A stretch of DNA of 64,000 nt from assembly GCA_018907035.1 (NCBI GenBank), contig JACCIC010000164.1, positions 1,211,001-1,275,000 of the forward strand, given 5' to 3'. Positions within the stretch are counted from its first letter, which is position 1. Each line of letters begins with the position of its first letter. This stretch comes from Sycobia sp. Sy_11 (lineage: Eukaryota; Arthropoda; Insecta; Hymenoptera; Epichrysomallidae). Of this stretch, positions 10,632 to 24,200 are shown piece by piece. The notes below the pieces were generated by a model. The model worked only from the letters and a program-made list of their open reading frames with translations, was not told the DNA's origin and did not search any database. Both the position numbers and the translations under genes were made by a program.

Positions 10632-13000
10632 TTTCTTTGATTCCAGGTCTGGATTTACCAGGCCATCCATACACCGAATGAGACCCTGTCATTTATTCTT
10701 GTTCAGCAGCGGCGGTTTACGTTGATGAATATCATCACGAAACGATTCACTATATATCAAAAAATTCTTTTAGTACTTTGAACACTTGTTATTTTCTTTT
10801 CCTTCTAAATTCATGGTAGATTTTGTTTGACAAGTTCGGTCACTAGTATACTTTATTCGTCGAAATTATGTATAAATTTCTTACGTATTTTACGATGTCA
10901 CTTCTCATCTGACATTCAATCTTAAATTTTATAGTTATTAGATTATATAATTTTTATATCTATAATATTTAGAAATTAGCTATTGAACAAAAAAGATATA
11001 TTTTAAGTTAATATATAATATCGTTTAATATACTTTTAAATTTTTCATGTTTTCCAAAATAAATACAATTAACCAATATTTGTACAGACTTTTGAATGGG
11101 TTTCATCTTTAGAATGAAGTCTGTAATTATGTATGAGATATGTAGAGTATATATTAGAGTATATTATAATACTAGAGGTGATCAAAGTCGATACTATAAA
11201 TATTTGCTATAACTGCAAACTTTGCTAAATCAATTTACGCAAAAATAGATAAAACAAAAAGCGCCTCCAAGGAAAAGCAATTTCGAATAACTTTAATAAT
11301 TTATTAGAATAGTGAGTTTTTAGTAACATTCTTTTGACACCGTTTTCAAGTTATAATTATATATTAATGTTTCTATTATGAATTATATTATTTTTTCGAA
11401 CATGTCTCATCGTGAAGGAAGTTATAGTCTTCAAAAATTCCATGCCCAGCATGAAGCTGATGCCATTCCGATTTCATTAAAAAAATTAAAATAGAAAATT
11501 CTTTCCAACAAAAGTTATAGATTTAAGAATTACATTTGTTGAATATGCATTTTTTATAGATTTATTTCTTTTTTTTTAATAAATATTATAGTAATCTTTT
11601 CGACAATATTATCAACTATGAAAGAATGTACATTTAATTCACGGGAAAAGTTCTCTCAAACCATCTTGTGGTATTGTACACGAATGAAATGCATATAAAA
11701 TAAATAAAATATATAGGTAAAACATAAGTATAGAAAATGTTGGTATTATATTTTAATTTAACATTCCAAACAATTGACCCAATGTTTTCACAAACTATAA
11801 TTAATTTATTAAAAATGTTATCTCACCTTATTATGACGACACCAATCGCTCAACAAAAATAATCCTTAAGCGTACATATTTGTTGGTATAATGGTGAAAC
11901 TCATGAAAATCTTATAAATATCACGCCATATCGAACAAAATTTAAAAAATGTTTTAAATAAAAGTCGTCGAACTTGTCAAACTATATATTTTAAGTTGTA
12001 AATATTTTTTATCTAGATACGAATTTATATTTTTTGAGAAAAATGAAAGAAAAGATATGCAATTTGAGCGTATGAACATTTTATATTTTGCCAAACACCG
12101 AGTCAAAACCATCATGTCGATACGTTAGCGATCTAAGATATTAATTTTTCACAATTTCAAATGCATCGTGGGACCAGATTAAGTGTGCGTGCATGTGAGT
12201 CTGCATCTGTATTTGCATGTGTTCGGCTGCTGTTACAGTGTTGCCAAACTGCTCAACATTTAAATAGGTTTCGTTATGAGACAAAATGTTTTCGTTAAAT
12301 AATTTTTTATATATCTCCTACAGATGATAATTGTAACTCAAAAAGAGGTTAACGTTCTCATTAAATATTCACTATTTGTTATTAAAATTTTGTGCAAAAT
12401 TTTCTGTCAAATATTTTATACTATATAATATATGCGTTTAATTAAAATAAAAACAAAGTAAAACTTATAGTATTAATTACTAAAAAATTCGTATTCCTTC
12501 ATCTTCCGCTAATAAAACTTGAAACTTTGTAAAATAAATCATTTTTATGATATATCGTATTATATATACACACACGCACACACAAAATTTTATCAAAGTC
12601 TTAAATTAGGCTCAATAAGTAAGGAATTTGTATTAATAAAATAAGCTCTTTTATGTTAGGATTTACTATATTAAAATTTTTGTATTATATTTTGTATTTT
12701 TTACTGTACTTTGGTATTCACGCTAAATGTATTTTATTAGGATGTTTTACTGCCGATAGTTACATATGCATATCATATCTATATTCGTCTCTCTAGTCTT
12801 TATCCATTCCTTACCAGTCACCACCCTCCACTATACGCTAATAAGACCTCGGCTAAGACAGTGTTATACAGACACTTATTTTTTCAAATGCAACCAGAAA
12901 TATAGTTATTCACAGCAAAAGTATATTGGATTGTTTGATTCATATATTAATTTAATTATCTTTGAAAATTATTAAAAATATACAACGAACAATAGTAAAT
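8651..13000. other. Intergenic DNA without a recognised gene
   Basis: AT-rich overall, with a moderately GC-richer block at about 8985-9900 that contains only short frames, a poly-G run near 8706-8715, and a (TA)n tract at 10575-10628. The open frame across that tract encodes only an Ile/Tyr run. No RNA gene or transposon end seen. Confidence 0.5.
10575..10628. repeat. (TA)n microsatellite
   Basis: About 54 bp of pure TA in the SF3B3-RyR intergenic region. Confidence 0.93.
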
Positions 13001-13011
13001 TCCGATTTTTT

Positions 13012-13224
13012 TTAGTTTTCTTCGTACTCTCTTTCTTCCATTGACGCTTCCGACGCCAGAAAGCGTGGAGTGCGAGCTGACATTAAAAATAGATCTTGCT
13101 TCCCTATGGCTTTTCCGGTCTGTATCTGCCAGAAACAGTTGATCAGACACATTACCACTAAACAATCCATCACAGTTCTTCTGCCGATTATTGTATTGTT
13201 ATAGTTATTGATAAAATCACACAT
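13012..13224 (-). CDS. Possible small secreted-peptide exon (unrecognised)
   Basis: On the minus strand an AG acceptor-like site is followed by an ATG whose product begins MDCLVVMCLINCFWQIQTGKA. The start is hydrophobic enough for a signal peptide, and the next residues are IGKQDLFLMSARTPRF and an acidic tail. A possible donor (GA|GTACGA) lies before the TAA at 13012-13014. The patch is richer in GC than its flanks, as coding exons here are. I cannot assign a family and found no partner exon. It could equally be chance or a relic. Confidence 0.25.
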   Translation of the reverse strand: MCDFINNYNNTIIGRRTVMDCLVVMCLINCFWQIQTGKAIGKQDLFLMSARTPRFLASEASMEEREYEEN

Positions 13225-13229
13225 AGAAT

Positions 13230-15480
13230 TCCTTTCATAAGCTACAAACGGACAAGGTGAAATTCGAAAAGTGTTATTACATCGGAGTGATACTTTTAAA
13301 AATAGATAAAGTTATATAAAAAGTATGCTATATGAGTCGCAGCATAGCTGTAAAGTAATTTTTACCTTAAGCACTTTTATTTTTATTTTTATTTAATATG
13401 AAATTAATATTTTATTGATGCTATGAAATCTATACTCCAAATTTCTTAATTGAAAATATTTAAAAAGGAACTCGAGAAGAAGGTGCAAAATTATACATTA
13501 TGTTAAAATATTTGTAAAAAGAAACACTATACAAAAAGGTTTATAGACAATTTTTGTTAAATTTATGTTATAAGCACGTGGTGTAATTTTATTTTTTTTT
13601 TAAATACCAATTATAGCCTTTATGGATATTTAGTGTTTGCAAGAAGTTATTTTTCAGTTCTACGGATTCATTATAAAATGTGATATTAGCTGAAAGTGAA
13701 AGTGTAATAGTTTTTGGTTTTAAAATTGAAAACCGGGCAAACTCCTGGTATATTTTAATAGTGTTTGGTAAGAAAATCATAAATGAAATTTTTTGCATTT
13801 TATGCAAACATTTACAATAATAGGAAGTAAAATAAAGGCAAACATAAAAAATTAAGTTCATGTCAGCAAGAGAGTTAATATAAATTTGCCGTGACTAAAA
13901 TATCATAATAATTTTAGTTGATAGTATTTTCAAAGAAATAGACATTTTGTACTTACAGACCATGAATAATATAAATTATACTTTTTGACCTCTTTTATTC
14001 ACCATGAAGGGATGATCTTTTTCAATTAATATTCATTAAGTTAGTATTTACAATACTAATATTCGTTAATATTAGTATTGTAAAATTTATTTTCCTTAAA
14101 AATTTTATTTTATAACTCATCAGGACCAAATCTCAACTTATTTGACTTGCCAACAAATGGCTCATCTATTTCGCCATACATTGTATTCGTGCGAAAATAC
14201 CTTATATGTATATATATATATATATGCTTAAATTTCAGTTTTAAGAAAACTTGTTAAAAGTAAACACTTTTTTGGCCAATATACTACATTAAGTGAAACG
14301 GTATTGATTTATATAAACCTTTAATTAGTGTTAGGAAATTGAAGCTGATTTTTAAAAAAGAAATTATTTGAAAAATATTTTACTCTATAATTTACGTAAA
14401 TATTCCGTAACTTATTAACAACACATTTTTATTGAACTTGTACAATACTTTATCTATATCTTTATTTATTTATTAATTTGTGTTAACGGCTTATAAAACA
14501 CTAAGCATAAATAATCGGAACCAGCTAGTGAGAAAACATTTTATTTGTAAAATATCTTTCAAAAAATATTTTAAAATATTCTTCTTTTATTTTTATTTAA
14601 TGATTAATTAGATATAATTAAAGAATTTATTCGGTTGAAGAATATTAATTCATTCAAAAACATAAATTTTCAATACTATTTAATATTTTTTATATTATAA
14701 CCTAACGTTTAATAAATATTGTTTATTTTACATAATTAAAAGATCAATAAACATATTTAAATAAATTAATTAAATGCTTGCATCATTGTAAAATCTAAAA
14801 TAAAATGATAAAACTATGTGATCAAGGATCAAGACAATATCAGTCAATTAATAAAATATTAAGAAAATTATTTTACGATAACACAAACGTTTTTGAAATT
14901 TATGATCAACGATATATAGTATAAAATTTTCGATTTTATTTTTATTGACTGTATTTTATTAAAATAATTGCAGTCAACATATGAAAGAAAATTTAAAACA
15001 TACAGGAAGAAAAAATTAACTAATAATATATTTTATATCTGTTTTTATTAATAAAGTTATTTATTTGAAATCATACATAATATTTGTCAAATAGTTTTTA
15101 TGAAATATTAGACTGACAATTGGTTTAAAATATAATTAAAATTTATTTTTGAATAATTAATACATTTTATAATAACCTTTGGTTTATTATAAATAAAAAT
15201 TAAAAATTGTTTTCTTATTAGATTCTTTTTAACTAATACTATTTTATAATACTGCAGTGAAAGTTTATTTTATTCAAGTTTATCCATTTTGAATATAAAT
15301 ATGTTGTTTATAATTCTGCATAAGTTTCAATTAAGGTCTGGTAATATTACAATATAATTGTTACAAATCACAATTAATTATGAAAGAAATTATTATAAAT
15401 ATACATGAACAAAATTTCAAATGAATTTGGATTTTGAATAAATAAGATTTGAAAATTCCAAAACTAAAAAAGTAGCCAGA
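13230..15480. other. Very AT-rich intergenic DNA
   Basis: Only A/T-dominated sequence with short chance frames; nothing supportable. Confidence 0.6.
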
Positions 15481-15596
15481 CGTCGGGGGTGAAATTGAGA
15501 GAGTGAGGGAGTAAGTGAGCGAGTGAGTGAGAGGAGGGAGAGGGGGAGAAAAGAGACAGAGAGAGTCAGATGGGAAGAGAGGGAAACATAGAGAGG

Positions 15597-15658
<62 letters not shown>

Positions 15659-15755
15659 GGTTGGGAGGAGGATTTGAGTGTAAGACAGAGAAAGTGGAAA
15701 TGAAGAGAAAAGAGAGGCAAATAGACTGAAGCAGAGAGATCGTGGGACAAGTCAT
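15481..15755. repeat. Polypurine tract with (GA)n core
   Basis: The + strand is almost entirely G and A for about 270 bp. A near-perfect (GA)n core spans about 15600-15654, flanked by degenerate GAGTGA and GGGAGA units. Open frames on the minus strand (Ser-Leu repeats) are by-products of the repeat. Confidence 0.95.
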
Positions 15756-16098
15756 ATAGTGCTAAAGATTATTTTTGTCAGACCTGAAAGACTATACTTT
15801 TCTATTTAAAAACAGTCGGCATGTGCTAGACAAATCTACAAGTTCCGTGGTGGGAAAAAACTATTTTGAAAATTCCAGTAAAAATTTTTTCAATATAAAT
15901 ATTAAGATCATTCCTTTTGTTTCAAAGCAAAATCCAAGTAATAACTTTAATACAAATAAATTTTCAAATTTATAGATGTAAAGTAATATCTCATGTAAAT
16001 TGAATTAATTGTAAACGTAATCTATTTAATATGGATTGAATCTATATAATATGGATGATATCCATTGTTACTCACTTATGAATATGAGCTATATATAT

Positions 16099-16302
16099 AA
16101 GAATGACATATTATTTATTTTCATGAATACTTGTAAAATTTGATAAAGAACTAAATAATTAAGGAATTCTGGTGATTTTACTAATAAAGAGATTTAATAT
16201 GTATATAAAAGTAGTGATAGCATTTACTTGTTGCTTTGATTTTGTATATATATATATTTGTATATTATAAGTATTCATGAAAATAAATAATATGTCATTC
16301 TT
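16099..16302. repeat. Hairpin-forming element with perfect 34-bp inverted repeats
   Basis: Arms at 16099-16132 and 16269-16302 are exact reverse complements over 34 bases, separated by a 136-bp spacer containing a short TA run. Flanks and spacer do not extend the match. It could be a small MITE-like insertion or a transcribed hairpin. Confidence 0.85.
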
Positions 16303-18560
16303 CTTATTTGTCTATTAACAATAAGTTAGTTACAAAAGACTAACTAAATAAATATAATTGAAACATATTAAATAGAATGTAGATCTAATTTGTAAGGACA
16401 GCTCGGGGACAACACACATAAGTAAAACTTTCAGCAGTATTTGTAAATGGAAAATATTTTAAATAACGAGAAAATATTTCTTGCAATATTTTGTAGAGAC
16501 TGCTGTATAGAATATATTGATGAATCATCGATATCATTTTAATGCTGCGATAATATTTTTGTGATATTTTGAATATATTCCTAGAATATTATTGCAATAT
16601 TTCTATGATAATTGATACTATTTGGGAGATAAAAAGTTTCTTTTGTTGTACTTTAAATATTTTGAGCTTGTAGTCATGTATCTGAACGATAATATATCTT
16701 TTAATATAAATTTTATCAAAAAATAAGGTAAATTTTAACGATTCTTTTGATGGTTTTGTATCGATAATGTTTCGACTCTTTTACATTATGAAAAGATACA
16801 TTTATTAAATATTAGGAAAAAAAATAAAAGTCTGTATAATTATTAGGCTTAGTACTACTATTTTGAGTATCAGGTATAGTAATAGGATTGTGACTATATT
16901 GAACAACACCTGGTAGCAATTAAAAAAATATGACTGATTTTTTTTTATTTAATTAAAGAAAAATATAAAGTAGAAATTAAGAAGGTGATAGCAGAATATT
17001 TAGTAAATATCTTAGGAATACATATGCTGCATATATGTTATTGATATAATTGATTGATTATATTAATTGAGATAATTGAATGAATATTATATTAGAAGAA
17101 ATGTATTCTCTATTTCAACTAAATGAAATCACGGTACAGCTTTCACGAATCAATCATATCTAAAAAAAATCTGAAGTGTAGATACAAATGTAGAAAAATG
17201 TTTATAGGCAAACATTGAAGAAGATATTTATATTTCCTATAAATATGATCCCTTTATAATAGTGAAATAGTAGCTTTGCATCACAGATCTTACATTTTTG
17301 ACCGAGACTGATGGTAAAATCAATCTTCCAAAGTGCTTATACTTACTTATAAAAACGAAAAAAATATACTGTCATAATATACACTTTTTCATTGCAATAA
17401 TGAAAACTTAATCAAACACTTAATTTTTTAAAAAACAATCAAACGCATGGCTCTTTACTCTTATCTTATAGAAATTTAACGGATTCCTATTTGTAATAAG
17501 AATAAAATATTACTTATTTACTTAATTGTACAAGAAAATAGTGTGTAATGTTTGATTGATGAATTTAATTCAACTTCAACGAGGTAACTCTGATTACTTC
17601 CAAAATGAGCCCTGAAAAGTTTTAGGATCAAAAACTTTTCCATTCCTAATGTATAGTAGTTTATTAGTTATAATATGGATCTAAATCTTTTGAAATTGTA
17701 TTAATTTCTTATTTTATTGTATAAATAATGAATTATAATGAAATGAGAAAATTCAATTATGGCAGTTTTCTTATAATTTTTATTTTATATTGTAATTAAC
17801 GTTTTTGAAACTTAAACTTTAATAATGAATTTGAATCTGTTTTTACGTGCCATCATGGAATCAGTGTATCATAGAAGAGTTAGCTTGGTTCAATATAAGT
17901 TTAATGGATATTTTAATAAAAATATACTATTGCATGAGAAAACATGTGCTATATGATAATAGGCTTAAATTTAGTATGTCGAATATTGTACCGGAAGTAT
18001 GTGCATTTCTAAATCGAAGCGTATTAAATTGTAAAATAAATTTTATGGTATTTTTTATTTATAAAATGGTATTTTTTATTTAATTTAATTAATTCATTTA
18101 ATTATATTTATTTAATCCCACAATGGTCAATAATCTTATATTGAAATAAACCACTTTTTTGTAGTATATTAACGTAATTATAAAGCCTAAAAAATACAAA
18201 AATTATATTAAATATGCCGGAGTAACGATTCTTGTTGTATCATTAGAATTAATAATATCATTAATATCAACGTCGCGTTCTTTTACCCGAAATCACTATA
18301 CCATGGTTTAATGTGCTGGTTTTTTAAAACTATATCATACAGTGAAAATTGTCATTGCAAATAATAGCAATAAGAGTTATTTTTTTAATCAAATTTATTC
18401 CTTTGCTTTAAGAGAATAATAAACTAATTTTTCACAGATAATAAACTAATTTTTCACAGATATGAAATTACATTTATCGGTTTTCTAAATTATAAAATAT
18501 GTAAATTACTATTATCCTATTTTAATATTTTACTTACGTTTTGATTCTTTTTCTAATAGG
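16303..18560. other. AT-rich intergenic DNA before RyR
   Basis: No gene, repeat or RNA that I can support; the open frame at 17847-18083 is low-complexity and unrecognised. Confidence 0.55.
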
Positions 18561-19046
18561 TGCACTTCGTATCCATTTTCGAGGTGTATTGGCAGTCTTT
18601 TCTTTGATCGAAAACATTCAACGTAAATGAGAGAGCAACGAAATTAACCATAATAAAGACAAATAGGCCAGGAAAAATGTTTCGAAAAGTAGCGCAATTC
18701 TCAAATATTAAAAAAAATCAATTAAATTATGCAGAAAAGTGATAGAAGCATATGTATATTATCAGACTGAGTGCAAATGAGTGCTGGACCAATTGAAAGA
18801 TCTACCAACTAGAAAATTATTAGGGCCAAACGGGGACAAGTGTTGTTACTGCGTTGGCCAATAATAGTAGTAGCTGTATGAGAAGTAAAACAGGAGAGGG
18901 ATGTTAAGGCTGGATCAGCGGAGGCAACGCCTGCGCTTGTTGATTGTGTAGGCTAAAAGTGATTTAGGCAGGGGGTTAAAAAAGAAGAAAAGCTAGTTAA
19001 AGGGTGAAGAAGAAGAGTAAAACAATCAATTAGCACAAGCACAAAA
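18560..19046 (+). promoter_or_regulatory. RyR 5' flank and 5' UTR
   Basis: GC content rises from about 18,590 toward the start codon, as expected for a transcribed leader. An initiator-like TATCAGACTGAG lies at about 18,759-18,770, and no TATA box stands out. The leader holds two upstream ATGs with short uORFs (18878-18907 and 18901-18951). An in-frame TGA at 19005-19007 supports 19047 as the first in-frame Met. The true transcription start is not determined. Confidence 0.45.
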
Positions 19047-19100
19047 ATGGCTGACAGCGAGGGAGGATCCGAGCAAGATGATGTTTCATTTTTGCGAACG
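19047..19100 (+). CDS. RyR: RyR exon 1 (start codon)
   Basis: 18 codons, [18 protein letters not shown], donor gtgaga. Typical acidic insect RyR start. Confidence 0.93.
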
Positions 19101-21155
19101 GTGAGATTTTTTTTATAGATTTTAACAGTTTACAGATCTAACATTTTAACATTGGATAATATGAATAATAATAATTGATTAATTTTGTAAACGAGTTAAC
19201 GATTCAATGCTAAGTGCACTTTTTAAGAGAACTCCTGAAAACTCTATAAAAGGACGTAGTCTATTATAGATTTTAAAAATTTGAGTTAAGTTTTACCTTA
19301 TCTATAGAATGAGAATTTGTCTTGTAAAAAAACTCTTTTCATGAAACGGATATAAAAGATCGATTAAAAATTGTTTGAATTTCATCATCATTAATTTCAA
19401 CATAAGAACATCAAAAATAACTTTTTACTTATACTAACGAGATAAATTTAAATTTAGCATTAAACCCTTCTTTTTTATCATGTTGGATAGTTTTTAAGTT
19501 AAAACTCAGACAAAAATCGAGCAGCAACTTAGAAAGTTCCTATAATGAATATTCATGTATTTTTATTAACAATAAGTGTCCGGTACCATTTTTAGCTCAT
19601 TTCAATAACGTACTTCTCAATTACGTCACATGCTAATAAAGACTTCAGTATATATATATATATATGATCTATAATTTATGCCGTAAAACGAGGTAAAATA
19701 TACTATGTACTAAATTTTCGAGTTATTGTATTTCGAGTAAATATACATATTGTTTTTGTTCTTCAAGTATTATTTATTTGGTTCAGAAAACTATCATTAA
19801 TTATTATATTTATTTATTATATTTCACTGCACGATATTTTACATATCGAACTACGAAAATTGATTTGTATTATTTATCATCTATACAACAATTATTGTTT
19901 ATCGCCTTAAGTTATTAATAAAAGTAAATTATAATTTCATAGAATTTCAATTTACTAGAATTTTTGAATAGATGTAAAATAAAAAGTCTATCATAGGATT
20001 TTTATACTAGGTATTTCATAATCCTGTAAAAAATAATTAATGTTAATATTGAGAATGCTTATATAAATTCATTAGTATTTATCTTATATACTTTACATCC
20101 AATAATTTCAGATAATATATTTTTGAGGGATAGCACAAAATAATGATGAATTATTATATTAATTTATTTATATTATATAATATAAACGTTTTATTATCAA
20201 GATAATAATTATATAATAATAATTATTAATTCATATTTCATATTTTATACATATTTTTACAAATTGTTGATAAAAACGATTCAAATAAAGTCAACATACA
20301 CATTTATCAATTATTATCATAAGTTATTTTCTTCGTAAAGATAATAAGATTAATCCTGGAAATTGTCAAAACGTTGACATTAAATGATAATATAATATAA
20401 TACATGTACATTTTAAATTTCTTTTAATCATTATTGTCAACAATTTGTAAAAAGATGCGTGAAATGTGAAATATAAATAATTGATATTATCATTTGGCTA
20501 TTATCTTGATAAGGAGCATAAGATGAATTCTGGAAATGGCCGACAAGTTGACATTATCTGTAAATAAATGAATATAGAGATTCGACAATATCTTGTGCTA
20601 TTCTTCAAGATTATATTATTTTGTTACGAGTTTAGTACTATTATTATTATAAGACATTAAATGCATCATCATCATTATTATTCGCATTTAATTTTAAATT
20701 CTATAGTTATCAAATTTTCAGCGGACTTGCATATTAATTGATCTGATTTGTTGCCATTGTGCATATATCGCATTTGAGAGATCGATGTATATTAGAAATC
20801 GTTAAATTTCTATCAGAAGCAAATATACTTTCTAAATATTTTTAATAAAATTATCAACTAGATTTTAGTTACAGAAGTTTTTTCAATCTCTTTAAATTTA
20901 GTTTCAATTATTTAACTAATATATTTCCAGAAAAATTATATGAAAAAATTTTTACTAATACGATTTTCTTTAAATTGTAGGAAGACATGGTTTGTCTCTC
21001 ATGTACTGCTACTGGAGAACGAGTTTGTTTAGCTGCAGAGGGTTTTGGTAATCGACACTGTTATCTGGAAAATATTGCTGATAAGGTGTGCATTTTAGAA
21101 ATTAATGTTAATTAAATTCTTTTCTTGAATAATTTTATAACTTACTCATATTTAA

Positions 21156-21210
<55 letters not shown>

Positions 21211-24200
21211 AAGCGTAACGTATTCTTGGCAGCTACAGAAATGCTTGAAATTTTTTAGCAAGCTCAGTCAAGCAAATATGGGTACTTCTTTTGTTAACTA
21301 ATTTGTAAAACAAAAATCAGGTTTTAATCATGTAGAGATTAGATCTACTAAAAAAATTTACTAAGAAACAATATGCCTTGTAGCCTTCCTAAAGGATATT
21401 CCATGTGAATATTCAAATTGGCAAGCAGAAAAATAAAAAACACTTATTCATATTACCCGAAGTATGAAAGCACCCGATGACTGGGATCAATTTCTGTCAT
21501 AAACATTTTATGGAAACTGCTACAACCTTTTATACAAGTTTCCACTAGACTTGACAAAGTTTCGAACAAGCTCTTGAAAATTGTTTAAAGATAAACGGAT
21601 CCTTTCGGAAGTTTCGGTGAAATTTTCGCGAAAGTACAAAATATCTGAGATAAATTTCTGTCAAAAAATTTCTTGAAAGAATATATTAATTATTTAAGAT
21701 AACTGTTACTTTTTTCTTAATTATTTTATTTCATTCTCTTTTAATTGCTAATGCCCTACCATTCGCAAAATTCATTTATCGTAATTATTAGTGTTTCGTT
21801 TATCTGGCGCATTTGTATTTTATGCAGCTCTTATAAATTAATTACGCATTCACATATCAGTTTAACACCATGTTAATACCTGTATATTGAAAACGTTCTT
21901 CTACTAATGAAATGATATCATAACACTAGTCGCTCGCCACCACGAAAAATTTCAATTTTTGACTTAACCACTTATATAAAAAAATTTGAATGTTTGAAAA
22001 AGATTACGTTCAGCTTCCCTGGATGATTTCGATAAGAATTCATTATATTTCGTAAAGCTTGCGCAAAGCTTTCGTGAAAGCTTTTATTGTAAGATTACTT
22101 AAAGGTTCAACTGTGATCTTACAATAAATGTTTTCAAATATATTTCAGGAATATTTAAATAAAGTTTACTGAAAACTGTTACGAAATTTTTCTGTAATGT
22201 TGTATTCAATATTTCCTGAAACATTTCTGGAAGCTAATGTAAGTCTCACTTTAGCTTAATGTTTTTTTGCACATTTAAATCATTTAAAAAACTTGCAATA
22301 ACCTTCCGTGAAAGATTACAATAAGGATTCTTTATAATATTTCATATAAAATTAATATAATTTTTCTATATGGTTCTATGGAATGTAGAATGGAGTGTTC
22401 GTACATTTGGAATATAGAATACTATATTTTGTTCATTTTACAGCAAGCTTACGTGAAAGTTTTTCATTTAAGATTACTCAAAGCTACTTATTGATAAATA
22501 TGAAAACATTTAGTTAGAATGAATTATTATATCCCGGAGTTAGAAAAATATTTGTAAAAATGTATCTTGCGTTATCTACGTCAAGATTTAGTTTTATGCC
22601 AGTAGCTAGAAAAGATTGCGTAACAAAAGCACAAGCGGAATGCATAAATGTTCTAGATATAACGTATCCAAACTGTAGGAATGTAGTATAAATAGTTAAA
22701 GAAGCTCAATCTTCATAGGTGCTCGTAGGATCTTCGATTTCGTGAAGCATATTTATGCTTGATCATATTGCACATCGAGCTCTTTTAAATTTTATAAGAA
22801 GTGACAAACTCCACAATTACTATGATTGCAGACATATCAAAACTAGAATTCTATGGACTTGTACACTTCTTCATAATCAAAACTTGATAGCATCTTTATT
22901 GTATCCTCTTGGTGTGGATTATAATAAAAGTTTAATATTGTATAGTAATGCACATATATATAACTGCAAATAAAATATAAAGAGTTTATTTTTAGTAAAA
23001 TAGAATTTTTTTGTCCAGCTAATTGTTATATATAATAATATGTATTAATTCATTAATAAAAAATATTACTTCCTTTTGTTTCAGAATATACCACCGGATT
23101 TATCACAATGTGTTTTTGTAATTGAACAAGCGCTTTCCGTAAGAGCATTACAAGAGTTAGTTACTGCTGCCGTCACAGATACGGTAAAACAATATTATTT
23201 AGTTAGAAATTAATTTTATATTTTTCGTTTAGAAGTTAAAATATCTTTCAACTTATATGCTTATAGTATACTATATATAATAATATATTTTGGTTCTTGA
23301 ACAGGGTATTTGTTGAAATGATATCATTAAAGGATTAAAAAGAGGGTTAATACATAGGCTTTTTAGCTTGAATTTTTCAGCAAAATTATATTTAGCAATA
23401 ATTTTTACGTCACAGTGATTAGAAAAAAATATATCTGAAATATAGTTTTTGAATTATATCTGAAATATAATTATATAGAATACATTATATATTAAATGTA
23501 TTAATATTTTCTTGTGCTCTTTACATAATTATAAATATTAACACATATATTTTATTTTAGGGAAAAGGTACTGGTTCTGGACATAGAACGTTACTTTATG
23601 GAAATGCCATTCTGCTCAGACATCTTAATAGTGATATGGTATTATGTGTGTGAATATATATTGCGCGCGCACGTCCATTTTACGACTATAGTTTTTTAGT
23701 CTGCATTAAAAAATATGTATATATTATTGATCTTTAGAATATATATTATAGTTGTGTTTAATTTGACATTAGCCCAAGTGAAATTAACCCATTAACTTGT
23801 ACATGGTTTTTGAGCTCGATCGATACTTTTATTTGATAGTATCCTGTAGTAGTTTAATTTTTTAATTACAATTAAATTTTTACAATAATGAAAATGACTA
23901 TATACTGTCATTTAAATTAACGTAATTTTTATTTATCAAAAGAAATAGTATATAAATGAATTAAAAATTAATATTTTAGCACAAATTAATTTCTTTTAAT
24001 TGAAATTTAAAATTCTATTGAAATTATTATTTTTAGTACTTGGCTTGTCTTTCAACCAGTTCATCCAACGATAAATTGGCTTTTGATGTCGGTCTGCAGG
24101 AACATTCTCAAGGTAAAAGAACTTTGTAATAACAAGAAGTAATTAATTTCTAAAAAGGCTTTATTAATTTAATCACATCTAAGAATAAATACTTCCAAGA

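Noticed and set aside
12766..12975. Plus-strand 69-codon frame with a hydrophobic start
   Set aside because: Could mimic a signal peptide, but it has no family match or splice partner and sits in AT-rich DNA.
15361..15755. Two minus-strand open frames of 112-129 codons rich in Ser-Leu
   Set aside because: They are translations of the (GA)n polypurine tract; no start context, domain or coding pattern.
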